From positions 62,001 through 126,000 of the forward strand of contig CAZBAL010000001.1 of assembly GCA_964489735.1 (NCBI GenBank): 64,000 nucleotides of DNA, given 5' to 3'. Position numbers and translations under genes: made by a program. The notes below the pieces were generated by a model. It saw only the letters and a program-made list of their open reading frames with translations, was not told the DNA's origin and did not search any database. Of this stretch, positions 7,828-17,191 are shown piece by piece (position 1 is the stretch's first letter; every line of letters begins with the position of its first letter). The stretch comes from Andreesenia sp964489735. Lineage in GTDB: Bacteria; Bacillota; Clostridia; Tissierellales; Gottschalkiaceae.

Positions 7828-8940
7828 TTATCCTAAATGATCATATATGTCTAAAATCGGAAGAAACACAGTCAGAATAACTCCAATCACAATAAGTGAA
7901 ACGAAAATTATTAAAATAGGTTCTGAAACCTTCAACAATCTGTTGAGCGAATTAGAGAGATCTTCATTTATGAACTCATATGAATGTTTTAAACTTTTTT
8001 CTAATTCTCCCGATTCTTCTCCTATGAATATAAGCATTTTAAAAATTTCTGGAAATTCATCCTTTTTGCTTATCGCATTGTAGAACGTATTACCATCATT
8101 TAAATCATGAACTATTTTTTTATACGAATTTCTATAAATTTGGTTTTTGGTGTTTTGGTATGATATACTTATAGCCTCATGAAGGCTTATACCTGATGAA
8201 AACATAATATGAACTGATTTTGTAAATTGAACTGTATTGATATTTATAATAATATTTCCTATAATTGGTATTTTTATAAGAAATTTATTAACCATTAAAT
8301 TGTATTTTTCTACTCTGAATAAATAAAATGATATTAGTATGATAGCGATAAAAAATATGAGTAGAAACAGTGTGTTTTCACTGATAAAATGACTAAACAT
8401 AAATACTTTCTCTGTGATTGCAGGTGGTTTTATTCCTGATTCTTCAAACATATTGATGAAGTCTGGTATTACAAACTTCATCAATATGATAAGCACCACC
8501 ACAATTACTATGAGTAGTATTGCGGGATACAAAAGAGACATTATGATATCTCTCTTGAACTTTTCTTGCTCTTTAAAATGTTCTGATAAATACTCCAGTG
8601 TCATATCTGTTTGCCCTGTGAATTCTGATACCTGGAGCATCTCTAGAAATACAGATGGAAATCTGGAATTTGAATTCGCAAAAGCCTGACTTAGAGACTC
8701 ACCATCTACAAGTCTTTCTTGAATATTACTGAGAACACCAATATGAGCTTTTTTCTTGAATTTGCTTTTTATCATATTTACAGATATATCTATTCTTATC
8801 CCGGAAGATATCAACATAGAAAGATATCTGCATATAAGTGCTAAATCACTCTCATTAAACTTTACCTGCCTTTTTGAATTCAAATTCTTTATTCTATTCT
8901 GCAACTCAATTGTTATTTTATTTACTACTTCAAAAAACAT
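7828..8940 (-). CDS. pilC: Type IV pilus inner-membrane platform protein
   Basis: 370 aa with two T2SSF (GspF) domains, each a cytoplasmic helical bundle: residues about 30-150 and 235-355. Membrane segments are near 140-165, 190-210 and 340-365. Motifs include LALICRYLSMLISSGI and the repeated FTKSVHIMFSSGISLHEA, with SGI in both halves. PilC transmits the PilB/PilT motor rotation to the growing pilus. The ATG at 8940 shares one base with the pilT stop (TGATG); a GTG one codon earlier is also possible. Confidence 0.9.
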   Translation of the reverse strand: MFFEVVNKITIELQNRIKNLNSKRQVKFNESDLALICRYLSMLISSGIRIDISVNMIKSKFKKKAHIGVLSNIQERLVDGESLSQAFANSNSRFPSVFLEMLQVSEFTGQTDMTLEYLSEHFKEQEKFKRDIIMSLLYPAILLIVIVVVLIILMKFVIPDFINMFEESGIKPPAITEKVFMFSHFISENTLFLLIFFIAIILISFYLFRVEKYNLMVNKFLIKIPIIGNIIININTVQFTKSVHIMFSSGISLHEAISISYQNTKNQIYRNSYKKIVHDLNDGNTFYNAISKKDEFPEIFKMLIFIGEESGELEKSLKHSYEFINEDLSNSLNRLLKVSEPILIIFVSLIVIGVILTVFLPILDIYDHLG

Positions 8941-9980
8941 CACTGGAACAGCCTATTCATATCGGTATTTGCAAATCTGTCTGAATTCAGCAGCTTTCTT
9001 TTCGATTCTTCTTTTGTGATCATGCCTAGGCTTTTTCCAGAGACAATTTCATTGTCAATCTGATAAGTTTTATTCTGTCTTATCAAATTTCTAATAGCAT
9101 CAGTTGCTACCATAATTTCAAAAACTGCTTTTCTTTTAAGACTTATTTCACTGTGACAGAGCTCCTGGGAAATTATCATATTTACGTTTCTTGATAGTTG
9201 ATACCTGATTTGATTCTGCTCGCTGCTATCAAAAGACTCTATTATTCTATCGATGCTTTCCGCTGCTGAATTAGTATGAAGAGTTGAGATTATAAGGTGT
9301 CCTGTTTCTGAAGCTGTAAGCGCTGCCCGCATAGTTTCTCTGTCTCTCATTTCACCAATCACAATGATATCAGGGTCCTGTCTTAACGATGCGGTCACGG
9401 CACTAGAAAATGAATCTGTATCCTTATTTATCTCTATCTGAGTGATTACACTTTTTTTATCCTCATATAGAAATTCTATTGGATCTTCTATAGTTATTAT
9501 ATGTTTATTACTTACATTGTTGATTGCATTAATTATTGAATTCATTGTGGTCGATTTCCCACTTCCAGTCTTACCTGTTATTAAAAGTATTCCTGATTCT
9601 TTATGGATTTCTGCATCTATAGCCTTGCCCAGACCTAGTGAAGATAACGGAATAGGTTCATTGCTCAGCTTTCTTATAGCAATATTGTATCCATTATCTG
9701 CCGAATATATATTCATTCTAAAGCGACGACCTTGAACTACTCGTCCAATATCCACACTGCCTTTGCCATTTATCCTGTCTCTTTCTGTAAGGCTTGTCAG
9801 ATTTTCTATGCTGTCAAGCAACGATGATTGCTTAATCTTTTTTTCTTTAGACTTTATGATTTCTCCATTTATTCTATAAAATACTGATCCATTTGCTTTT
9901 ATATGTATATCACTTAAACTCGAACTATCATTCTCTTTAACCAGGCTTTCTTTAATAATTTCCGTTACACAACAGCCCAT
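8940..9980 (-). CDS. pilT: Pilus retraction ATPase
   Basis: 346 aa secretion ATPase that depolymerises pili. Walker A GKTGSGKST (about 136-144), Asp box (IITIEDPIEF), Walker B DPDIIVIGEMRD, His box TGHLIISTLHT. The AIRNLIR motif late in the protein is diagnostic of PilT against PilB, as is the absence of the tetracysteine zinc site and of the long N-terminal domain. A PilT beside PilB predicts retractile pili (twitching or DNA uptake). ATG at 9980 with GGAGGG upstream; 14 bases after pilB. Confidence 0.92.
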   Translation of the reverse strand: MGCCVTEIIKESLVKENDSSSLSDIHIKANGSVFYRINGEIIKSKEKKIKQSSLLDSIENLTSLTERDRINGKGSVDIGRVVQGRRFRMNIYSADNGYNIAIRKLSNEPIPLSSLGLGKAIDAEIHKESGILLITGKTGSGKSTTMNSIINAINNVSNKHIITIEDPIEFLYEDKKSVITQIEINKDTDSFSSAVTASLRQDPDIIVIGEMRDRETMRAALTASETGHLIISTLHTNSAAESIDRIIESFDSSEQNQIRYQLSRNVNMIISQELCHSEISLKRKAVFEIMVATDAIRNLIRQNKTYQIDNEIVSGKSLGMITKEESKRKLLNSDRFANTDMNRLFQ

Positions 9981-9994
9981 TAAATCCCTCCATT

Positions 9995-11674
9995 TTATAT
10001 TCCAAAAAGCTTTATATACTCATTGAAATCAGCTTTTCCAGATTTTATCTTTTCAATCATCTTAGAGTTTAGAGTTTCATGTTTTAACAAATTGAGTGTT
10101 TTCCTAATTTCAACGATTGATAGATTATCTCTAAATATTTCGTTTACTTTGTCATTAAATTCCAATACTTCAAATAGTGCTTCTCTTCCTACACAGGATG
10201 TATATCTGCAATCTTCACAGCCACTAGAAGAAAAGATCTTATCTATCCCAATTTCATTAAAGTACTGAATATAGTCATGTCTTACTTTTTCTTCTTTCAA
10301 ACATTTTGGGCAGTTTACCCTATATAATCTCTGAGATATTACAGCTCTTACTGCTGTCAATACAAGATGTTTTTCAATTCCCATATCCATCAGTCTAACT
10401 AGAGCTGAGGCACTGTCCTCTGTATGAAGAGTGCTAAGTACCATATGACCGGTAATTGCAGAACTAATTGCCATTCTTGCAGTCTCTATATCTCTTATTT
10501 CTCCAACCATAATAACATCTGGATCTTGACGAAGAACGTGTCTCAGTATAGTTTTAAAATCTAGCCCTATTTCAGTATTCACTTGTATCTGATTTAGTCC
10601 TTCAATTTTCTGCTCCACAGGATCTTCTATTGTAATTATATTAATATTATCAGAGTTTAATTCCTTTAAAATTGAATATAAAGTAGTAGTCTTACCACTG
10701 CCAGTTGGACCTGTGACAAGAATAAGTCCCTGCTTTCTCTCTATTATTCTTTTGACCAAAGAAATCTCATTTGCTTCCATACCAAGTTGATCTATTTCTG
10801 TCGTATTTAGATGCTTATTTACGATTCGGAGTACAATTTTTTCTCCAAAAAGCGTAGGAACAAAAGATGACCTTATATCGAACCTATTGTTTTGCAACTC
10901 GATATCAAACCCGCCATCTTGCGGTAAGCGCTTTTCTGAAATGTTCAGCGATGACAAAAGCTTGAAGCGTGAAACAATATTGGGATAAATTTCTTTTGGT
11001 ATCTCAAAAATATTCATTATATCCCCATCTATTCTAAATCTAACTTTAACGTTTTCTTCACTTGGATCAAAATGGATATCTGATGCTGATCTCTGTGTTG
11101 CTCTCGTAATAACCGATGAAATAAATTCCAGTAGATTGTCATCAGCTTGAAATGAGCCATAATAGACTGATTCCTCATTACCATCTGAATATAATTCTTC
11201 TTTTACAATTATGGACTTGAGTCTGTCCTCAATGATATTCTCTTTTAAGTACTCTTGCTGCTTAATTAGAATTTGACTGGGATCTGAAAAATAGGGTAGT
11301 ATTTCATATTTTAGACTGTTTTTTATTATGTCTAGATGTAAGATGTTTAAAGGTTCTGACATTGCAATTTTCAGTTTGTCATCCTTTATTTTTATAGGAA
11401 ACGATTTTGTTTCTATGAGTATTGAATGATCGATTTCTCTTAGAAGTTCCTGATTAGGAATAGTTTTCGATATGTCTACATACGGAATTCCGTACTCACT
11501 GTTCAAAGCAGTATATATTTCTTCTTTTGTTAGAATCTCTTTTTGAACCAGTGATTGTTCAAAACTACAATCTAGTTTATTTGAGGACTCTTTACATATT
11601 GAAGCAGTTTCTCCATCAATCATTCCTGATTTGACCAGTAAACTCTTTAGATTACCAATATTTAATTTAAACAA
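9995..11674 (-). CDS. pilB: Pilus extension ATPase
   Basis: 559 aa. N-terminal MshEN/GspE-N type domain (1-160), then the secretion ATPase core: Walker A GPTGSGKTTT (about 322), Asp box, Walker B DPDVIMVGEIRD, His box TGHMVLSTLHT, and the zinc tetracysteine CPKC...CEDC that separates PilB from PilT. The frame is open to 11764, but the TTG there is part of a -35 promoter box; I place the start at the TTG at 11674, preceded by AGAAAGAGAG, giving a typical N-terminus MFKLNIGNLKSLLVKSG. First gene of the pilus operon. Confidence 0.88.
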   Translation of the reverse strand: MFKLNIGNLKSLLVKSGMIDGETASICKESSNKLDCSFEQSLVQKEILTKEEIYTALNSEYGIPYVDISKTIPNQELLREIDHSILIETKSFPIKIKDDKLKIAMSEPLNILHLDIIKNSLKYEILPYFSDPSQILIKQQEYLKENIIEDRLKSIIVKEELYSDGNEESVYYGSFQADDNLLEFISSVITRATQRSASDIHFDPSEENVKVRFRIDGDIMNIFEIPKEIYPNIVSRFKLLSSLNISEKRLPQDGGFDIELQNNRFDIRSSFVPTLFGEKIVLRIVNKHLNTTEIDQLGMEANEISLVKRIIERKQGLILVTGPTGSGKTTTLYSILKELNSDNINIITIEDPVEQKIEGLNQIQVNTEIGLDFKTILRHVLRQDPDVIMVGEIRDIETARMAISSAITGHMVLSTLHTEDSASALVRLMDMGIEKHLVLTAVRAVISQRLYRVNCPKCLKEEKVRHDYIQYFNEIGIDKIFSSSGCEDCRYTSCVGREALFEVLEFNDKVNEIFRDNLSIVEIRKTLNLLKHETLNSKMIEKIKSGKADFNEYIKLFGI

Positions 11675-11735
11675 AATATCAACTCTCTTTCTGAATTTAG
11701 AATTGAGTAATTGATTTTTATATCTGCTCAGTCCA

Positions 11736-11764
11736 AATATATAATAAAATAATGTATTTGTCAA
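11736..11764 (-). promoter_or_regulatory. pilB: Promoter of the type IV pilus operon
   Basis: On the minus strand TTGACA (11759-11764) and TATATT (11736-11741) with a 17-base spacer. Transcription would begin near 11729, about 55 bases before the TTG start of pilB. No other comparably good promoter was noticed within the cluster. Confidence 0.7.
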
Positions 11765-11796
11765 TACATTTATTCATAATTATGTATAAATGTAAA

Positions 11797-11837
11797 TAAA
11801 AACTTGACCACGGACTATTTCTGTCCATAATCAAGTT
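11797..11837 (-). terminator. Terminator overlapping the end of the membrane protein gene
   Basis: Arms AACTTGA (11801-11807) plus GGAC (11812-11815) pair with GTCC (11823-11826) and TCAAGTT (11831-11837), followed on the minus strand by T's (11798-11802). The stop codon at 11815-11817 lies at the top of the hairpin. It insulates the upstream gene from the pilus promoter just beyond. Confidence 0.8.
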
Positions 11838-12183
11838 CTAATAAAGTAGTATTCAAAACGAAAGCCAAGCATAGACTTATCAAGACATATACCTCTGTTG
11901 CTATTGCCAGCTTTACCGCAGCCATGGCAACTATTTCAACTAAAAAAACGACTAAATTTACAATACCCATGAATATAAGTTTCTTTTTATTCATAGCAAA
12001 ATGATATTTGCCAATCACTGATAATACAATCCCCAGTAAATACGGCATGAATAAATCATAAAAAATCAATGAAGTTGATATGTAATCTATATTTTTGTCT
12101 TTATAAATCCTATTGATTCCAATAGTAAAAAGATACAAGAACACTGCTAATAACACAACTCTAAAAATTAAATTTCTATTCAA
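11815..12183 (-). CDS. Small four-helix membrane protein, function unknown
   Basis: 122 aa with four predicted membrane helices (about 5-25, 33-60, 67-90, 95-117) and few polar residues; the C-terminus is LLELDYGQK. I recognise no family motif. The open frame extends to 12201, but GGAGG falls inside those codons, so the start is the TTG at 12183 (second of two adjacent TTGs), seven bases after the site. Single gene with its own terminator overlapping its 3' end. It is not part of the pilus operon, whose promoter lies downstream. Confidence 0.6.
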   Translation of the reverse strand: MNRNLIFRVVLLAVFLYLFTIGINRIYKDKNIDYISTSLIFYDLFMPYLLGIVLSVIGKYHFAMNKKKLIFMGIVNLVVFLVEIVAMAAVKLAIATEVYVLISLCLAFVLNTTLLELDYGQK

Positions 12184-12246
12184 CAATAAACCTCCAATCA
12201 ACTATATAGTAGTAATTCTTTATATGATAATTATATCATAAAACAG

Positions 12247-12270
12247 AAAAAAACGAGCCCGAAGGCTCGT
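12247..12270 (-). terminator. Terminator of the 103-aa orphan gene
   Basis: Perfect 7-bp GC-rich stem ACGAGCC/GGCTCGT with a CGAA tetraloop (12253-12270), followed on the minus strand by seven T's (12247-12253). Confidence 0.9.
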
Positions 12271-12295
12271 ATAAAGCAAACTCTAATGTAATTAA

Positions 12296-12607
12296 CTAGG
12301 CTTTAGCTACTATTAAAGTTCTTGCCGGTGCAGTACTGTGATCAACAACTACATACTTTTTATATACTAATTCGATCATAGCGTTGTAAAACTCTTGTGA
12401 ATCTAATTCAACTTCTTGAAGAAGCGGATATAGCCCCATAGCTTCTGGCTGCTCCCTAGTTGAAATTGTGTCTAAAAACTTAAGTAGCTTAATGCTGTTT
12501 GATTCTAGCTCACTGTTATCCTCATTGATATCACCTTTTAATTCTGATTTTACAAAATAAGGCTCATTTGGATATTCGATTACATATTTGTTGAATTCTT
12601 CTGTCAT
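12296..12607 (-). CDS. Conserved-looking small acidic protein, function unknown
   Basis: 103 aa, acidic, no membrane segment, no cysteine. The second half (ALLQ-type helical region, EFYNAMIELVYKKYVVVDHST) looks like a small helical domain ending in a beta strand, possibly a winged-helix-like fold, but I do not recognise a family. A strong site GGGGGGAG precedes the ATG. A single-gene unit: promoter with TATAAT at 12647-12652, own terminator at 12247-12270. Confidence 0.6.
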   Translation of the reverse strand: MTEEFNKYVIEYPNEPYFVKSELKGDINEDNSELESNSIKLLKFLDTISTREQPEAMGLYPLLQEVELDSQEFYNAMIELVYKKYVVVDHSTAPARTLIVAKA

Positions 12608-12646
12608 AGTCTCTCCCCCTATTCATATTCAGTATTTTCTATAACC

Positions 12647-12675
12647 ATTATATCATTTATTTTGGTTTAGTAAAC
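12647..12675 (-). promoter_or_regulatory. Promoter with palindromic -35 for the 103-aa gene
   Basis: TATAAT (12647-12652) lies 17 bases from GTTTAC (12670-12675). The -35 is part of the perfect 11-base palindrome GTTTAGTAAAC (12665-12675), a possible operator. Confidence 0.4.
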
Positions 12676-12687
12676 ATACTATACACA

Positions 12688-13110
12688 TTAGATAATAATA
12701 ATCTCATGAGTATGAACGATATCAGGATGAAGCGAGTTTCCAACTATACAAAGCTGAGATACAATGTTTAAAAACTCCTCAGCTTCCTCTTTTGATTTAC
12801 TTGTTTTGATAGTATAAGTCATATGCATAGTATCATATATCTTCTTGTTTAAATGGGTTCCTTCAATTTTTCCAGATGCCTTAGAAGTTGCATCTAACTC
12901 TATCTCAAGACTTTCAAAATCAAAGTTATATTTTTTTGCTAAAGAAGCAAATGAAACCGCCTTACACCCTAGTATTGCAGAACCCATCATTTCACCTGGA
13001 GACATACCCGTCGCATTTCCAGCAGGAGGATCTAAATCCATATTAACCTTATGGTTATTAGCTTCCGCCTCTATTGTCATTCCTTCAATCCATTTAATCT
13101 TCGCTTTCAT
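12688..13110 (-). CDS. OsmC/Ohr family protein (YhfA-like)
   Basis: 140 aa. The two conserved cysteines of the OsmC fold are present: C49 in ILGCKAVSF and C121 in SQLCIVGNSL. The N-terminal strand region and the DPPAGNATGMSPGE segment (usual form: GxxxGxSPxE) also fit. OsmC proteins reduce organic hydroperoxides; this clade (YhfA/SACOL-type OsmC-like) is less well characterised, so substrate is uncertain. ATG preceded by TTGGAGGG. Single gene between two terminated units. Confidence 0.8.
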   Translation of the reverse strand: MKAKIKWIEGMTIEAEANNHKVNMDLDPPAGNATGMSPGEMMGSAILGCKAVSFASLAKKYNFDFESLEIELDATSKASGKIEGTHLNKKIYDTMHMTYTIKTSKSKEEAEEFLNIVSQLCIVGNSLHPDIVHTHEIIII

Positions 13111-13225
13111 ATTAAATACCCTCCAATAAATATATACATTTACTAACTATATACCCAGATAACAAGATATTATGCCAGTTTGCATTATACATTCTTTTTA
13201 TTATTGGCATTGTACCAATAGATTA

Positions 13226-13264
13226 TAAAAATACACTTACCATACTCAATATGATAAGTGTATT
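13226..13264 (-). terminator. Terminator of the ABC exporter operon
   Basis: Stem AATACACTTA-x-CATA (13230-13244) pairs with TATG-x-TAAGTGTATT (13250-13264) around a 5-base loop, followed by T's on the minus strand (13226-13230). Confidence 0.8.
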
Positions 13265-13284
13265 CTTCTGTTATTATTAAATAA

Positions 13285-15081
13285 TTATTCTTCAAACTGA
13301 CTGCTATATAGGTTGAAATAGAAACCTTCTTTTTTCATCAGTTCATCATGATTTCCTTTTTCAACTATTCTACCCTGATCCATTACCACGATGAGATCAG
13401 CATTTTTTATAGTAGACAATCTATGTGCAATAATAAAACTCGTTCTTCCACTCATCAATTTATCCATTGCAGACTGCAGTAGCTGTTCAGTTCTAGTATC
13501 TACAGAACTAGTAGATTCATCCAGTATCAGTATTTTAGGATCAGACAGTATAGCTCTTGCAATAGTCAGCAGTTGCTTCTGGCCTTCAGATATATTGTTT
13601 GCTTCCTCATTTATTACCATATCGTATCCACCTGGAAGTGTTCTTATGAAATGGTCTGCATTTGCTGTAACAGCTGCATGCTCTACTTCTTCATCAGTAG
13701 CTGAGAGATTACCAAACCTTATATTTTCTCTTATGCTGGTATTATAAAGCCATGGATCCTGCTGAACCATACCATACAAACTCCTCAGGCTGCTTCTTGA
13801 AAAATCAGTAATATTGTTTCCTTCCACATAGATATCACCTTGATCTAACTCGTAGAATCTTTCTAGCAGCTTTACTATAGTGGTCTTTCCTGAACCTGTC
13901 GGTCCAACAATCGCAATTTTCTGACCGGCTTCGACAGATAGATTGAAATCTTTTATTACCAAGTTGTTTTCATCATATCCAAAACTGACATTTTCGAACT
14001 TAACATTCCCTTTAATCTTATCCAATTCGAATTCTCCTGAAGCATCCCTAACCTCTTCGTCTGCTTCCAGAAACTCAAACACTCTTTCAGCTGCAGCAAC
14101 AGTGGATTGAAGATTGTTGACTATCTGAGATAGCTGAGAAATTGGCTGTGTAAACATTCTGACATACTGTAAGAATGCTAGAATATCTCCAACCTGAATT
14201 ACTTTCCTTATTGTAAAAAATCCTCCTGCTATCGTCACAGCGACATATCCTAAATTCCCTACAAAGCCCATAATTGGCATCATAACCCCAGAGAAGAACT
14301 GAGATCTCCATGAAGAGTCATACAGTTCTGATGTAAGCCCTTCAAGTTTAGTTAGGGTCTGCCCTTCCTGATTAAAAGACTTTATAACATTATGTCCTGT
14401 ATAGTGCTCTTCTACATTTGCATTCACAACTCCCAGGAGTCTCTGTTGAGCTATAAAATACTTCTGCGATCTCTTTATAGTGAATGATAGAATAGCCCCT
14501 GAAACTGGTATTACTATCAATGTCACAAGAGTCATTCTGACACTGATTGAAAGCATCATTATGAGAACCCCAACTAGAGTGACAATAGAACTGAGTGCTT
14601 GAGATAAGTTCTGATTCAAACTCTGACTCACAGCATCAACATCATTTGTTATTCTAGATAGTACATCCCCTAATTGAGTGCTGTCAAAATATCTCATAGG
14701 TAGTCTGTTTATCTTGTCAGAAATCTGTTTCCTCAGTTTATATGATACACTCTGTGCTAATTCAGCAAGTATAAATGACTGAACTACAGAAAACAATATA
14801 CTCGCTAAATAGAAGCCCAGCATGATCAATAATACCTTACCTATATAGTCAAAATCAATTGCTGCCCCTGGAACTCCTCTGGCTTTTTCCATTATGCCCT
14901 CAAAAAGCTTATTCGTAGCTCTTCTCATTATATTTGGCCCTGCTATTGTCAGGGTTGTCCCAATAATTGAGAAAAAAAGTACCGCGAACATTTTAATTTT
15001 TGACTCTGAAATATATGCAAATAGTTTTTTCAACGTTCCGCTAAAATTCTTCGCTTTATTAACTGGAGGTCTATTGCTCAT
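13285..15081 (-). CDS. Heterodimeric ABC exporter subunit with canonical Walker B (BmrC-like)
   Basis: 598 aa: six-helix exporter domain (about 25-335) fused to an ATPase domain. Walker A GPTGSGKTT (about 393-401), Walker B ILILDEST with catalytic glutamate, but the signature is NISEGQ instead of SGGQ. Paired with the upstream subunit, which has the opposite defects, this reproduces the asymmetric sites of BmrCD, LmrCD and TM287/288. Such exporters move drugs or lipids outward; substrate here is unknown. The ATG at 15081 is nine bases after AGGAGG, better placed than the TTG at 15087; it overlaps the previous gene by 11 bases. Regulation is probably by the divergent MarR. Confidence 0.9.
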   Translation of the reverse strand: MSNRPPVNKAKNFSGTLKKLFAYISESKIKMFAVLFFSIIGTTLTIAGPNIMRRATNKLFEGIMEKARGVPGAAIDFDYIGKVLLIMLGFYLASILFSVVQSFILAELAQSVSYKLRKQISDKINRLPMRYFDSTQLGDVLSRITNDVDAVSQSLNQNLSQALSSIVTLVGVLIMMLSISVRMTLVTLIVIPVSGAILSFTIKRSQKYFIAQQRLLGVVNANVEEHYTGHNVIKSFNQEGQTLTKLEGLTSELYDSSWRSQFFSGVMMPIMGFVGNLGYVAVTIAGGFFTIRKVIQVGDILAFLQYVRMFTQPISQLSQIVNNLQSTVAAAERVFEFLEADEEVRDASGEFELDKIKGNVKFENVSFGYDENNLVIKDFNLSVEAGQKIAIVGPTGSGKTTIVKLLERFYELDQGDIYVEGNNITDFSRSSLRSLYGMVQQDPWLYNTSIRENIRFGNLSATDEEVEHAAVTANADHFIRTLPGGYDMVINEEANNISEGQKQLLTIARAILSDPKILILDESTSSVDTRTEQLLQSAMDKLMSGRTSFIIAHRLSTIKNADLIVVMDQGRIVEKGNHDELMKKEGFYFNLYSSQFEE

Positions 15082-17161
15082 ATCCAAGTTCCTCCTTTGA
15101 TAACTGTGATAGAGCTATTTCTCTATATACTTCGCAGTTATTAATTAAATCTTTATGTTTTCCTTTTCCTACAACTCTTCCACTATCCAGTACTAAAATT
15201 GTATCGGCATCCTGAATCGAACTTATTCTCTGCGCTATTATTATCTTTGTCACATCTTTTAGATTCTTTTCCAGCTCTTGTTTTACAGTTTTTTCTGTTT
15301 TAAAGTCAAGTGCAGAAAAACTGTCATCAAAAATGATAATCTCTGGATTTTTAGCAATAGCTCTGGCAATAGAAAGTCTCTGTCTCTGTCCCCCTGAGAC
15401 ATTACCTCCACCAGCAACTATTGGAGAGTTATATTTTTCTTCTTTTTGATCAATAAACTCGGTAGACTGGGATGTCTCTGCAGCCTCTACCATATTTTCA
15501 AAGCTCATATTCTCATCACTGTATTTAATATTGCTCTCTATTGTACCTGAGAATAAAAATGCCTTCTGAGGAACATATCCTATTTTATTCCTCAGATCGC
15601 TTTGTTTGACATCTCTTATATCTTTTCCATCTATAATTATTGACCCTTCCGATACATCATAAAATCTGTTCATCAATTTGATAATTGAGCTTTTTCCGCT
15701 TCCCGTACCACCAATAATAGCAACAGTATCTCCGCTATCAGCACTGAAGTCTATATTGCAAAGTACATTCTGCTCTGCTCCAGGATACCTGAAAGACACA
15801 TCTCTAAACTCGATATTTCCTTTCAAAGAAGAGTCAAATTCAACTGGATTTTCACTATCACATATCGTATAGTCCGTTTCAAGTATCTCAACGACTCTTG
15901 TAGCAGCAACAGATGATCTTGGTAGCATTACTGAAACCATAGAAATCAGCAAGAATGACATTATTATCTGCATGCTGTACTGAATAAAGGCCATCATATC
16001 ACCAATTTCCAAATTGCCCAAATCTATCTGCTGTGCTCCATACCAGACTATTCCAATTGTGGTTATATTCATTATGAACATCATAAGCGGCATCATAGTA
16101 CCCATAAGTTTTCCTATGAACATTGTTGTTCCAGTCAACTCTCTATTTTCCTTCTCAAATCTTTCTTCCTGGAATTTTTGATTGTTGAATGATCTTACAA
16201 CCATCATACCGGTCAATGACTCTCTGGCTATAAGTGCAATTCTATCTAAAAGCTTTTGAACCTTCTTGAATTTAGGCACTGCTAGAGAGAATATAATCAA
16301 TACCACAACAGATATGGCTAGAAGTGCGACACCAACAATCCAGACCATATTAGAACTGGTATTTAAAACTTTTATTACACCGCCTATTCCTAAAATAGGT
16401 GCATAGAACACCAGCCTAAGAAACATGACGAGGAATAACTGTATCTGCTGAATATCATTAGTACTTCTGTTTACTAGTGATGCTATAGAAAATTTATCTA
16501 TTTCCACATTAGAGAAATTCATAACCTTTCTAAATGTCTTGTCCCTCAAATCTCTTCCAAGACCTGCCGCTGTTCTGGCTGAAAGAAGTACTACTACAAC
16601 AGCTGAAGCCATTCCTAGTAAGGCAATACCCAGCATTTTCCCACCAGTTTTAAATAGATATTTCATTTGTATGCTGTCAATATCTATTTCTAGCTTTTCA
16701 TACTCTGTCTTTGTAAAGTATCCCATAACTTTTTCTTTCATAGACTCAGACAGACCCTCTGTATCCTCAGACATCTTCTCAATTATATTAGTGAAAAAGA
16801 TTCTTTCAACTTTTTTCTTCTCACTTTCACTTATATCATTAAGAACATAAACCTCACTGTCAGGATTGAATTTATCAGTCCTCTCAGTATAGGAAATATC
16901 CAATGCTCTTGTCTTCTTGTATGAACTCTCAATAGACTCAGCATCTTCTCTATTTGAAACTCCTATAAGCATATTATAAGTTTCATTAGTCAATGCTTTT
17001 GGAACAGTATCCCTTATTCCGGAACCTTGTATTCCATTATCCACAATATCTGACATATAGCTCGGAAGTGCCAGGTCGGCATTTGCCTGAACAAAAAGCA
17101 GTAGGACTACTAAAAGAATATTTAATGCATAGGGTTTCATATATTTAATTAATTTGTGCAA
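15071..17161 (-). CDS. Heterodimeric ABC exporter subunit with degenerate Walker B and extracellular insert (BmrD-like)
   Basis: 696 aa. The first membrane helix is followed by an insert of about 130 hydrophilic residues (about 30-160) before the second, as in BmrD-type subunits with an extracellular domain. ATPase domain: Walker A GGTGSGKSS, intact signature NVSGGQRQR, but Walker B reads IIIFDDSFSALD, with aspartate in place of the catalytic glutamate, so this subunit contributes the non-hydrolytic site. Starts with TTG at 17161, five bases after AGGGGGTG. Promoter at 17198-17226 overlaps a palindrome; marR is divergent. Confidence 0.9.
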   Translation of the reverse strand: MHKLIKYMKPYALNILLVVLLLFVQANADLALPSYMSDIVDNGIQGSGIRDTVPKALTNETYNMLIGVSNREDAESIESSYKKTRALDISYTERTDKFNPDSEVYVLNDISESEKKKVERIFFTNIIEKMSEDTEGLSESMKEKVMGYFTKTEYEKLEIDIDSIQMKYLFKTGGKMLGIALLGMASAVVVVLLSARTAAGLGRDLRDKTFRKVMNFSNVEIDKFSIASLVNRSTNDIQQIQLFLVMFLRLVFYAPILGIGGVIKVLNTSSNMVWIVGVALLAISVVVLIIFSLAVPKFKKVQKLLDRIALIARESLTGMMVVRSFNNQKFQEERFEKENRELTGTTMFIGKLMGTMMPLMMFIMNITTIGIVWYGAQQIDLGNLEIGDMMAFIQYSMQIIMSFLLISMVSVMLPRSSVAATRVVEILETDYTICDSENPVEFDSSLKGNIEFRDVSFRYPGAEQNVLCNIDFSADSGDTVAIIGGTGSGKSSIIKLMNRFYDVSEGSIIIDGKDIRDVKQSDLRNKIGYVPQKAFLFSGTIESNIKYSDENMSFENMVEAAETSQSTEFIDQKEEKYNSPIVAGGGNVSGGQRQRLSIARAIAKNPEIIIFDDSFSALDFKTEKTVKQELEKNLKDVTKIIIAQRISSIQDADTILVLDSGRVVGKGKHKDLINNCEVYREIALSQLSKEELGYEQ

Positions 17162-17191
17162 AAAGTCACCCCCTGGACCAATAGTTATGAT

